DNA of 25,070 nt from Chara braunii (taxonomy: Eukaryota; Streptophyta; Charophyceae; Charales; Characeae): the NCBI GenBank assembly GCA_003427395.1, contig BFEA01000480.1, positions 773,053 to 798,122 of the forward strand, read 5' to 3'. Numbering within the stretch: position 1 is the first letter of the stretch; the number at the start of each line of letters is the position of its first letter. The position numbers were made by a program, and so were the translations under genes. The notes under the pieces were generated by a model. That model saw only the letters and a list, made by a program, of their open reading frames with translations, ran no database searches and had not been told where the DNA came from. Shown in pieces: positions 8,805 to 16,394 of this stretch.

Positions 8805-8852
8805 TTTCGGCAGCATTTCCCTACCCCCCATGGGGTCAAGAATGTGCCAAGG
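8805..8852. repeat. Leader fold-back element, copy A
   Basis: A stem made by TTTCGGCA ... TGCCAAGG ends, an inner CATT/AATG pair and the core palindrome CCCCATGGGG (8826-8835). Homologous to copies at 9025 and 9097. Confidence 0.75.
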
Positions 8853-8893
8853 GGAAAGGAGAGACTAAGGTGAGCACACTAGGTTTCAAGATG

Positions 8894-8980
8894 CCGCAAA
8901 AAAAAAAAAAAAAAAATCAAAAAATAAATAAAGAAATAAAAAATAAAGAAATAGATAAATAAATAAAGAAGTAAATAAAT
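8894..8980. repeat. Poly(A) and (AAATA)-rich low-complexity tract
   Basis: About 19 consecutive adenines followed by AAATAAA-type repeats with GAAATA variants. No coding signal. Confidence 0.8.
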
Positions 8981-9024
8981 GGGTGAGGAGATAGGGAGAA
9001 ATGAAGTATCTGATTTGTCAAAAA

Positions 9025-9070
9025 TTTCGACAGCATTTCGTTACCCCCATGGGGTCGAAGTGTGCCGAGA
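9025..9070. repeat. Leader fold-back element, copy B
   Basis: TTTCGACA ... TGCCGAGA ends, inner CATTTCG/CGAAGTG arms and the core palindrome CCCCATGGGG (9045-9054). It is 220 bp from copy A. Confidence 0.75.
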
Positions 9071-9096
9071 AGACTAAGTAAGGGAAAATCAGGAAA

Positions 9097-9144
9097 TTTC
9101 GGCAGCACTTCGTTACCCCCACGGGGTCAAAACGTGTGCCGAAA
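9097..9144. repeat. Leader fold-back element, copy C
   Basis: Perfect 8-bp ends TTTCGGCA (9097-9104) and TGCCGAAA (9137-9144), with inner ACCCC/GGGGT. It starts 72 bp after copy B. Confidence 0.75.
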
Positions 9145-9159
9145 GCAAGAAAGACTAAC

Positions 9160-9660
9160 ACCTAATCAGATTTAGGGTTACCGTAAAGAAAATATAATTT
9201 TTAGAATAAATAGAAAAATAAATAAAATAAATCAGAAAATGAGAAAAGAAGGTGGGAAAGAAGATATTTTGATTTTTTGGAAAAAAGAGAAAATATAAAT
9301 CAAAAGGGAGATGGAAAAAAAGAAAAACAGAAAAATTAGAAGTAGGGAGGGAAGGGGGGATGAGAGAGTGATGGAGAGAAGAAAGAAATAGGTGGGAGAG
9401 GGAAAAAGATGGAAGTGGAAGGTGGGGGGATGATGTGGTGGCAGTTGGGGGAGAGGAGGGTGAGAGAATGGGAGAGAAAGAGGATGGGGAAAGATGGAGA
9501 GTGATCAAGAAACTAAGCGGGAAGAAGGAGGAGAGAAAAGAAAAGAAATGAAGAAAAAAGGGTAAGATAGTGGTTAGTGGGAGAAAAGGTGGGGTGGGGA
9601 AGGTAAAAAGAGGAGGGGAGAGAGGCAGTGGAAGGTGGGGGAAAGAAAAGGGGAGAGAGA
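9160..9660. repeat. Purine-rich (GA) tract
   Basis: About 500 bp of almost pure G and A on the plus strand, with few C or T. On the transcribed strand of the retroelement this is a long pyrimidine tract. Open frames across it encode only Phe/Leu/Pro/Ser low-complexity peptides. Confidence 0.75.
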
Positions 9661-9759
9661 GATGATACCTGGCCCTTGGTGTCTCCAAGGGCACAAGGTA
9701 TACCAAGACCAGGAGGGTCTTGGCCTTTGCTGCAGCCAACCAACTGGAGGATGTAGGGG

Positions 9760-9874
9760 GGCTGAGATCTTGATCAGCCCCTAGTTGCAGCACTGCAGAT
9801 CCAGGATGTGCTGTGTGAGCAAACCCTGATGGATGATGATGATGATCTAGGGTTGGCTGAGATCTTGATCAGCC
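9760..9874. repeat. Two copies of a 20-bp hairpin, 95 bp apart
   Basis: GGCTGAGATCTTGATCAGCC occurs exactly at 9760-9779 and at 9855-9874. Its ends GGCTGA/TCAGCC pair. A (GAT)n microsatellite (about 9832-9845) lies between the copies. A CAGCCCCCTA-CCAGGGGG motif also occurs twice just downstream, near 9896 and 9995. Confidence 0.8.
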
Positions 9875-10029
9875 ACCCTACTGCCACAGTCACACAGCCC
9901 CCTAGCCAGGGGGAAATCTTGAGTTGCTGCAAAGCTGCTGCTGCAGCATTAGAGAGATAGTAGAAAAATAATAATAATAATGATGATGTGGCGCAGCCCC
10001 CTAACCAGGGGGGGCTTCAGTCCACAGCA

Positions 10030-10062
10030 AAGTGCCACGTGGCACTGCAGGTGGCCACGTGC
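10030..10062. promoter_or_regulatory. G-box-like CACGTG palindromes
   Basis: GTGCCACGTGGCAC is a perfect palindrome containing the plant G-box core CACGTG, followed by GGCCACGTGC. Further CCACGTGTCA boxes occur in each copy of the 80-bp repeat at 10426. G-boxes bind bZIP/bHLH factors in plants; function here is inferred. Confidence 0.45.
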
Positions 10063-10223
10063 ACAGGCAGCAACAGCAGCCACGGGGGGGGGGGGCGGGG
10101 TAAATAGCAGCCTCTCCCGTTGCTGCCTCGCTGGCCGCTGCTCGCTGCTCGCTGACGGGGGGGGTAAATAGACAGCACCTTTTCAACACGAGGTTGCCGT
10201 GCTATAAGGCCATGCATAGATTG

Positions 10224-10290
10224 TGGCTAGTGTGCTATGAGGGTGGTACACGCACACGCATGGCTAGCAGTTGCCTGGGTTCAAACCCCA
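10224..10290 (+). ncRNA. tRNA-like Pol III promoter (possible SINE head)
   Basis: TGGCTAGTGTG (10224-10234) fits an A box, and GGTTCAAACCC (10278-10288) fits the B-box consensus exactly. It sits in CTGGGTTCAAACCCCAG, which folds like a T-arm. The A-B distance of about 54 nt suits a tRNA-derived sequence with a long variable region. I cannot fold a complete cloverleaf, so this is more likely a tRNA-derived SINE fragment or chance than a functional tRNA. It runs opposite to the retroelement. Confidence 0.35.
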
Positions 10291-10425
10291 GCGGCAGCAT
10301 ACATCCCGGATTTTGATTAATGTAATCCGGGAGCGGGGCAGCGGGCCAGCGTGGGCGCGTGGCGCGCGCGCGTGCGGCGGCCTTGGCAGCGGGGCAGCGT
10401 GGGCGCGTGGCACGTGCTCGTAGTG

Positions 10426-10580
10426 CCGCCTGCTTTTTTCGCCACGTGTCACCTCCTGCAGGCGCCTCTTTTTCCCTGCGTTTTCACTGAAAAACAACGG
10501 GTTTTCCGCCTGCTTTTTTCACCACGTGTCACCTCCTGCAGGCGCCTCTTTTTCCCTGCGTTTTCGCTAAAAAACAGCGA
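10426..10580. repeat. 80-bp tandem duplication in the leader
   Basis: Copy 1 (10426-10505) and copy 2 (10506-10580, slightly short) start CCGCCTGCTTTTTTC and share CCACGTGTCACCTCCTGCAG and CTCTTTTTCCCTGCGTTTTC. They differ at a few positions near the ends. GC-rich direct repeats (CAGCGTGGGCGCGTGGC, twice between 10347 and 10411) precede them. Confidence 0.9.
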
Positions 10581-10643
10581 AAAAAACCGCTGTCGGGTTT
10601 TGCTATTTTCCTCACCTGGTACAGTTGTACGGGGTTGTGGGTG

Positions 10644-10666
10644 GGAGCGGGGAACGTTCCCGCTCC
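10644..10666. other. 23-nt near-perfect palindrome beside the 5' LTR
   Basis: GGAGCGGGG and CCCGCTCC flank the self-complementary core AACGTT (10653-10658), with one unpaired G. It overlaps the expected primer-binding site, so it could act as a dimer-forming or packaging hairpin in the genomic RNA. This role is inferred. Confidence 0.65.
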
Positions 10667-10673
10667 AATACCA
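10656..10673 (-). promoter_or_regulatory. Primer-binding-site-like sequence
   Basis: One base inside the 5' LTR, the minus strand reads TGGTATTGGAGCGGGAAC. TGG pairs with a tRNA CCA end, and TGGTATnnGAGC resembles the initiator-Met site TGGTATCAGAGC at 10 of 12 positions. Beyond that the match fails, so the primer tRNA is not certain. Confidence 0.5.
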
Positions 10674-10674
10674 A

Positions 10675-10995
10675 TGTAGCGGACCCACCAAGTGTGGTGC
10701 TCCGCTAGTGATAGAGATGGAGATGGAGGATGAAGGGGGGAGCAAGATGCACAGCGCAGCTCCCCACGCAAGACTCCAGCGCACGTACTCCAAAATGTGC
10801 AAGTGTAGAATGAGCCCAAAAACAGACAACTGCTGGGGTATACCCCAGCGGACTGACGGGACTAGACAGGACTGGACTGGCTGGTACCGACAGAGGTACC
10901 GGCCTGGACTGGACTGGACTGCCCCCGAATAGAACACAGGTCTGTGAGAACAGGCCAAGGGGCTGGTCTCACAGGCCAACCAGAGGTCCACTACA
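10675..10995 (-). repeat. 5' LTR (321 bp)
   Basis: A direct repeat of 582-850 with the same TG...CA ends. It has a 52-bp block, absent from the other LTR, within the GGACTGG-rich segment at about 10862-10916, including GGTACC-nnnnnn-GGTACC-type symmetry. An 18-bp perfect palindrome GCTGGGGTATACCCCAGC lies at 10832-10849; it is 14 bp in the other copy because of a transition. Promoter elements are expected here but none is convincing. Confidence 0.9.
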
Positions 10996-11000
10996 GTCAC
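10996..11000. repeat. Target-site duplication GTCAC (other side)
   Basis: Matches 577-581 exactly and directly abuts the CTACA end of the LTR. Confidence 0.85.
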
Positions 11001-11702
11001 CAATCGAGACACCCCCACATGCGCTGTCTTCGTCGTCGAAGCACCTGTGCCTACAACGCTCCCATCCCCAGCCCTCACCGGTGAAATGAAATCACGCTTC
11101 CCCGCCACCGTCCATGAACACCCTATGTGGATGTCCGCCCCCCTACCGGCCCTCAGTGTCGACTTTGCAAGGATGTCGCTTGTAGACGGGTTGATGACGA
11201 CGGTATGTGTGCCATCCGGCCCACTGCTAGAGCCGAGACCGAAGCTCAGCTCCATGACTCCTACATCGTAGCCAGCTGGGTTCCGTCCCTCCAGCAGCTC
11301 TGTGCAAGTTGGCGTCGTCGACCGTCTCAAGAACTGGCTCCCCATCCGATCCTGTGTGGAACCGTTGTTGAGAGGAACCGTTGAAGATTGATGCTCCTCG
11401 CCCTCGTTGTCACTTGGAGGCAACGGAATCTCGTGCGATGGCAGGTGGCTGTACAATGTTGGATTGTATGGCCGCCTGCCACCCTGCACGGGGGTAGGTT
11501 GTTGTCGTAAAGATCCACCCGGCCCTACTGTCGGCGTGCTGTTCGTCAGACGGTTGTCCATCTTCCTCGCCTTCTTCGACGATCGCCTCGTCGGTTTCCT
11601 TTCATGAACTCGTCGTTGAAAACAAATGTGGAAGACGACAATGACGACGATCAGCACAACAATTAGCAGCAGCAGCGACAGCCTGCGGTGCAGGTCTACC
11701 AT
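10996..11702 (-). pseudogene. 5' part of a split gene for a putative single-pass membrane protein
   Basis: ATG at 11700-11702 is the first Met after an in-frame TAG (about 11776). Residues about 8-28 form a strong Leu/Val/Ile membrane helix, followed by a very basic stretch (RRVHERKPTRRSSKKARK) that suggests a signal anchor with the tail in the cytosol. A polar Pro/Ser/Thr/Gly-rich region follows (PYNPTLYSHLP, EIPLPPSDNEGEE), then a more structured C-terminal part. The frame reaches the insertion point at 11000 after about 236 codons and, with the element removed, continues at 576. As assembled it runs on into the LTR as a chimera to 10449. I do not recognise the family. It could be a host gene or an ORF of an older repeat. 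Confidence 0.45.
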
Positions 11703-12131
11703 GAGCGACAGTGGAGCAAAGACAGCACACACACAGACGTGTGTCGCTTTTGTCGCAAGTGCCGACACACACTAATCGGGAAAACGACAACAACACCACA
11801 TTCGTGCACTGGGCGCCTTGTCGGGAGGATGGCTACGTAATCCGAAATTATGACCGTTGGAAGGCCCGCCCGAACGACACGAGGCCCAGACGAGCCGACC
11901 GAAGATGTCCACAGGTCACCAAGAGGCCCCTCCACGGGCCGCCTGAAGATGTCCACACGCTGTGGCGCGGATCGCCGCCAACAGTAAACTGAAGAGGCCG
12001 TTACAGGTCCTCTTCGACGACGCCGGCCCATGATGTCCGTCTTTCGGCCGCCTGACAACGACTGGACCACCTACCACCTTCAGATTTCCTTCGAAGGTCG
12101 ACGACGCCACCCCACGAATCGCAGATCCTCT
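11703..12131. other. Unassigned region upstream of the split gene
   Basis: No supportable gene. GC-rich, with GAAGATGTCCACA repeated at about 11902 and 11945 on either side of a CCTCCACGGGCCGCC segment. It could contain the promoter of the minus-strand gene at 11702, but no clear TATA box is seen. An open frame on the minus strand (about 12070-11696) has no recognisable features. Confidence 0.4.
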
Positions 12132-12165
12132 GGCTCCAAAGGACCTCGCGAGGTCCCTTGGAGCC
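12132..12165. other. 34-bp near-perfect palindrome
   Basis: Two 17-bp arms meet at CTCGCGAG (12145-12152) with no spacer and only one mismatch. The ends are GGCTCC and GGAGCC. CTTGGAGCCAAGGA and GGAGCCCAAGGA follow as extra partial copies (about 12157-12204). Confidence 0.8.
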
Positions 12166-12404
12166 AAGGACAATTTGCCTGGGAAATCCTCGGAGCCCAA
12201 GGATTTGTCCTCGGAGTGTTTTCACATTTTCTTTTCGAAAATCGATTCCGACAACAGGTGGAACGAGGACTAAATCCTTGGGATCATGTCCCCGAGGAGT
12301 ATCTAACGAGGCCCAAACAGCGGAGAATATTCTTCCCCTAGTGATTGATGGGGCGTGCTCATATCACTTCCAAGAAAAGGCTCCCGCAGATAGTTTTCAA
12401 AAAA

Positions 12405-12850
12405 AAAAGAAAAAAATTCTTCCCAAAAAAAAAATAAAAGGAAAAACAAAGGGGAAAGAGGATACCAAGCTCTGAAGGTTATTGCCCTCAGATTCATCCA
12501 CTGAGTGCAGCCAGATACATTTCGGAACAACGGAAAGTGCTAACCTTAGAGTGAAGCCCTGAAATGGAAAGGGCTGGCAGGCATTGGATGCTCCCTGTCT
12601 CTCACAGGGAGTCACGTCACAAGCAACCAAGAATCTTCTTCCCTGAAAAGAAAAAAAAGAAAAAAGAAAAAAAAAACGAAGGGGAAAAGGGATACCAGGC
12701 TCTGAAACGTGATTGCCTTCAGATCCATCCACTGCGGCCCATAGGTAAGGGCAGATACATTCTGGAAAGTTGTACAATGAAGCCCTGAAGGGCTGGCAGG
12801 CACTCGCCAGAAACAGGTCTTCTTCCAAACAAAAGGAAAGAAAGAAAAGC
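12405..12850. repeat. Diverged tandem repeat, unit about 225 bp
   Basis: Two long copies. Each has an A-rich head (CTTCCC + poly-A/AAAG; about 12416 and 12640), then GGGGAAA-GGATACCA-GCTCTGAA, CTCAGAT-CATCCACTG, CAGATACATT, GAAGCCCTGAA and GGGCTGGCAGGCA. A third copy begins at about 12818 (TCTTCTTCC + A-rich). Differences are many, so this is an old duplication. Confidence 0.8.
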
Positions 12851-12857
12851 AATGTTC

Positions 12858-12870
12858 CTTTTCTTTTTTT

Positions 12871-12902
<32 letters not shown>

Positions 12903-12906
12903 TTTT
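12858..12906. repeat. (CTTTTTTTT)n pyrimidine tract
   Basis: Runs of 7-12 T separated by single C over about 50 bp. Confidence 0.9.
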
Positions 12907-13427
12907 AAACAACACATTCAATTATATTCCAAATCACATTTACCACGAGGCCGGGGACCTCACAATTCAACCCGGAGTTATCCCGGCAGCATCAGCTGGT
13001 TTAGCTTCAGTGTTCATCGAACCTGGTCTAACCTGGTCTAACTCAATGAGGAGCCAATGCTGTTCCTGCCAGTTATTGGTCCTGTTGGAAATCACCTGTG
13101 GCCCAGGGGGAAAGGCAAGGGCAAAAGACGGTAAGGGGCAGAACCAGACAGAACAGGGAGGGAGGGAAGAGAGAGGGAGGAAGTGGAGGGGTAGCAGGGG
13201 AAGGAGAAAAGGGTGGGGAGGAAGGGAGAGAATGGGGTGGGGTGCAAAAGCAACCAACTTTCTACCTACCTAGTGTCTTCCTGTCTGAGATACCCTCTAT
13301 TCTATTCTGATAAACTTCTCAATCTTACACAGGGTCTGAGAGACCCCCCGAGTCTACAATGACTCAGCTTCTACTCTGTCTCCTCATTGCTCTCCATAGG
13401 GGAAGGAGCATCGATCCTCCCGCGGAT
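12907..13427. other. Region without recognisable gene
   Basis: It includes ACCTGGTCTA repeated in tandem (13020-13039) and a G/A-rich tract (about 13100-13240). I see no gene here. Confidence 0.5.
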
Positions 13428-13919
13428 CTATTCCAGACCGAGGAGCCAAGTCTGAGGGGCGAAGAACAGAATGGGGGGTAAGAAAAGGGGGGGGGGGGGG
13501 GGGTATGACTGAATCCAGGGTGAGAGGACCATCTTCCCTTCGAGGGTGACTGCTGCAAGCTGATTATCCCTGGCCCAGGTGACCAGGAACCAACGTAATC
13601 CACGTGGGGGTTTTCCTTGTGCAGCCTTTCTTGTCCAGTCAACTATGATCATTGTCCGAATGAGTGCCTTGATTCTACCCTTGATTGCTTCATCTGAAGT
13701 CCATTGCCCTTCAAAGTGAACGCCGTTCCTGTCTGTCCAGATGGTCCAGAGGATGATTGCCCTCACTGTCTGTGGTTTTCTCGTTCCTCTTCTTCTGTTC
13801 CCTTTTTCCCTCCTTGCCTTCAGCGTCCACGCGTTTCCACATGCACAGCACACCAACAGGACATCTTGCAGTCCATTTGCCCCTTTTCCGTGGGCCCATG
13901 GGCTTCCTTCCCCGTTGTG
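13428..13919 (-). pseudogene. Possible 3' remnant of a LINE (non-LTR retrotransposon) ORF2
   Basis: Open from after TAG at about 13920. The central segment, RAIILWTIWTDRNGVHFEGQ followed by SDEAIKGRIKALI, resembles the short conserved block (W-x-IW-x-xRN-xxxF) that plant LINE ORF2 proteins carry after the RT zinc-binding domain. No RT domain, endonuclease or poly(A) tail is seen, and upstream frames are broken, so at best this is a truncated relic. The downstream part (residues after about 115) is Pro/Leu low complexity, created by a poly-G run at about 13488-13503. The assignment comes from motif similarity by eye. Confidence 0.35.
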
Positions 13920-13959
13920 CTACAATCCTGATCCCGAACCCCTCTTGGCTCCCGAATAT

Positions 13960-15380
13960 ACAGGCATGTATTTGATTTTCAAGCTGGGAAAAGTCCTAGT
14001 GAACTCGCATGAAATGAACCAATCCGGCCAGCATTCCTCATCTGACCCTGGCCAGTGGCCATACACACATCAACACCACTGCACACTCCTGACATTTGTT
14101 TATGACTTTGTACACTGATGAATGCATTGACAGGTAGACACATGCTAACTTGGAGAGACACTATAGAAACGGATACGAGGAGAAAATCAAATGACTCACC
14201 TTCAATGCAAACCACCATCCCTATCTCACGCATCAACCTTGCAGAGGCCGTTGGTGCCATCATCAGTGGTGGACATGCGAAACTACAAATCGCACGTGAC
14301 GCAAAAAGAGGACGACAACATTAGTCTCCATCGCCTCCATCCTGCGGGAATGCCCTTCGTCGCCATGCCCACGCACGTGCACCAACGCCTGGAAACTCAC
14401 GTGCGAATTCCAGTGGCGAGAAATTCTGAGGTCGCCACACAAGGGGCCACGTTGTCTTGCAGGAGGTGCCTCCGCGACGCTAGCTGGGACTGTGTCGCGC
14501 CTGTTTGCACGGCACGCGCTGAGCCACTGTGATTGAAGTGGCAAAGGTGACCGGGATTCAGATTAGAGTGTGTGTGTGGACACACATTGTTGCAACACGT
14601 GATAAACAAGGGGATTGTCATTGATCGCATGAGTCGACAGAGCAGCAGGTGGTCCCGAGCGATGGCTCAAGCAAAGGACGAGTTTTATTTGGTTAGACAG
14701 GCCACACGCACAGCGCCCATGCACATAGGAGTGTGTGCCGACCGCCGCTCCGGCAACTACCCTGGAGGGTGGTTTGGCGTAACCTCAACCATTAGGCCAA
14801 AGGTATTTGCGGTGCCACGCATGGCTAGCGGGCCATGGAACCTGACTGTTACAAGGCGGCCTGGTCCCCGGCGTTTTATTAAATAGCGTTGAGTGAGCCT
14901 GCGATCGGTACGAGGGTTGCTCGGTTGACACGCGGTGAGTACCATGGCGTGAACCTACTGCGTTTGTGAGTTATCTCTTGTATGGTTCTTTTCCATTGTT
15001 TACATGTCGGTTAATTTTTTTAATTATTTTATTTGACTGTGTGATTTGGCTAGGCCCGACCAAAGGGCTTGTCCGTGCGGTAAAAGTCCACACTTTAGCC
15101 ACGCATTGGAAGTGTTGCCCACTGGAAATTTTATTTGTGCTTAATCGGAGGCCAGTGGCCTCGTTTGTGGTTGACGGTGTACAATGCGCGGCCTTTGCGT
15201 GAGTACAGTGCAATCAGACCGGATAGGATCTGATGCGTGGGACGGGTTCGCGTCGGAGATCGACATGGGTGGCAACCGCATGTGTGAAACAGGCTTTGGA
15301 TTTAGCAGGTGGAGTGTTTGGTAGGCAGGGTGTGCCCTCTTAGACGTTGCGTATGACACCGAGGGCCAGTGACCTTAGTT
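13960..15380. other. Unassigned region
   Basis: No supportable gene on either strand; all open frames are short and unrecognised. Small palindromes are present, such as TGGCCAGTGGCCA (about 14050) and GAGGCCAGTGGCCTC (about 15149). Confidence 0.45.
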
Positions 15381-15440
15381 TTCGCCAGTAGGCTACGGGC
15401 ATGGCCAAGGTTCGCCCGTAGGCTACGGGTATGGGCAAGG
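15381..15440. repeat. 30-bp tandem duplication
   Basis: Copies at 15381-15410 and 15411-15440 start TTCGCC and share GTAGGCTACGGG and CAAGG. They differ at three or four positions. Confidence 0.9.
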
Positions 15441-15682
15441 TGCAGCCTTGGCTCTGCCTGGCGGGACTAGGCCCGAGTGCAAAACTCTTTTAACTCTCTT
15501 TATAATGTGTTTCGTGCCTGCATATACCGGACATGAGCCTAGCTTGGCTGGATGGTGTACTATATTACTTGGCAACAGGTTATGGGTTCGAGGTTGACCG
15601 GCAATAGCAGAGCAGTGGAGCGATATTAAAGGGAACAAATGTGACTCGCCCCCTTGGGTTTATTGTGCATTTCGGGTCTGGG

Positions 15683-15803
15683 CTGGTCCCGTGAGAACTG
15701 TTGGGACCAGGGGGTGCCAATGCATCCAGTTTGCAGCCCTTTAGGCTGCGCTTGTATGAGTTGCGTTTTGTCGTTTCGCGGACTTTGCCATTTAGGGCAA
15801 AGT
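15683..15803. other. Cluster of three perfect small stem-loops
   Basis: CTGGTCCC/GGGACCAG (15683-15690 and 15703-15710), GCAGCC/GGCTGC (15732-15749) and ACTTTGCC/GGCAAAGT (15782-15803). The last two have loops of CTTTA and ATTTAG. No adjacent gene suggests a terminator role. Confidence 0.55.
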
Positions 15804-16300
15804 TGTGAGGTACAGTGACACCGGGAGGGGTCTATTTCGGGGTGTTGGAAAATGTAAGGGATGGGCGTGCACGCGTTACGATTGAGATCGGTCCGTGAAA
15901 CGGTCGGGTGCCTGCTTGGTGGCGGGCGGGGCCTGTTGTGGAGGGAGCTGTCTGGGGTTTCTCATTTGGGAAAGGGTTGGAGTTGTAGACATCTGGCAGG
16001 CGTTGTGGGCGGTAGCGGTAAGTTTCGGGAGAAAGTGTCAATCCGCTATTCCCGAGCGCCATACATAGGGTCTCGCTCCCTACTCTCGAAATGTGCAAAA
16101 CGAGAGTGGATCTTCTGATAGAACATGGAAAGATACACCGCCGTGATTTCTGCCTTTTTTGCATGTCGAGAGTAGTGGAGCGACACCCATACTCACAACT
16201 GAACTTCGCCTGATTCATCTGACTATAATAAGGTGCCAAAAAAAGGCGAACAAGTGGAAAAAAAGAAAAAATTAAAACGAATGAACGGGCCTGGGTAGCA
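15804..16300. other. Unassigned region
   Basis: No recognisable gene; the open frames are short. The sequence becomes A-rich near 16240. Confidence 0.4.
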
Positions 16301-16304
16301 TGGC

Positions 16305-16343
16305 GTACGTGTACACGGGTTGTGCGCACACACGTACACGTAC
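16305..16343. other. 10-bp inverted repeat GTACGTGTAC / GTACACGTAC
   Basis: Perfect arms at 16305-16314 and 16334-16343 around a GT/CA-rich loop with its own dyad (TGTGCGCACA). Poly(A) follows at about 16367-16386. Confidence 0.75.
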
Positions 16344-16394
16344 TCCAGTACGTAGGAATAAGTATTTAAAAAAAAAAAAAAAAAAACTCTGAAA

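Larger units (their letters stand above)
8382..10674 (-). other. Long retroelement leader (5' untranslated region)
   Basis: About 2.3 kb between the 5' LTR and gag with no supportable gene. It holds, in sense order, a palindrome next to the LTR, an 80-bp tandem duplication, GC-rich G-box-like palindromes, paired small hairpins, a pyrimidine-rich tract (minus strand, about 9660-9160), three copies of a 46-48-nt fold-back element, A/T-rich sequence and an AAACCCTA-rich stretch. Parts may be nested insertions. Confidence 0.6.
582..10995 (-). mobile_element. Degenerate Ty3/gypsy chromovirus LTR retrotransposon (about 10.4 kb)
   Basis: Two direct repeats (582-850 and 10675-10995) start with TGTAG and end with CTACA. 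They enclose gag-pol on the minus strand and are flanked by GTCAC on both sides. The domain order is Gag capsid, CCHC knuckle, aspartic protease, RT, RNase H, integrase, chromodomain, which defines a Ty3/gypsy chromovirus. The 5' LTR is the right-hand copy. A primer-binding-like sequence follows it, but no clear polypurine tract precedes the left LTR. The leader (8382-10674, about 2.3 kb) and the post-pol region (851-1998, about 1.1 kb) are long, while the LTRs are short. At least ten premature stops and two frame changes show that it cannot encode its own proteins. Confidence 0.93.

Noticed and set aside
9155-9793. Minus-strand 212-codon frame rich in Ser, Pro, Leu and Phe
   Set aside because: It is the by-product of the purine-rich tract on the plus strand and has no motif.
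10224-10290. A complete functional tRNA gene
   Set aside because: Only the A and B boxes are convincing. I could not form an acceptor stem or a normal anticodon arm.
10449-11768. A 439-codon minus-strand frame as one gene
   Set aside because: From 10995 down it runs through the LTR and leader of the inserted retroelement. Only the part above 10995 belongs to the older sequence, so the rest is a chance chimera.
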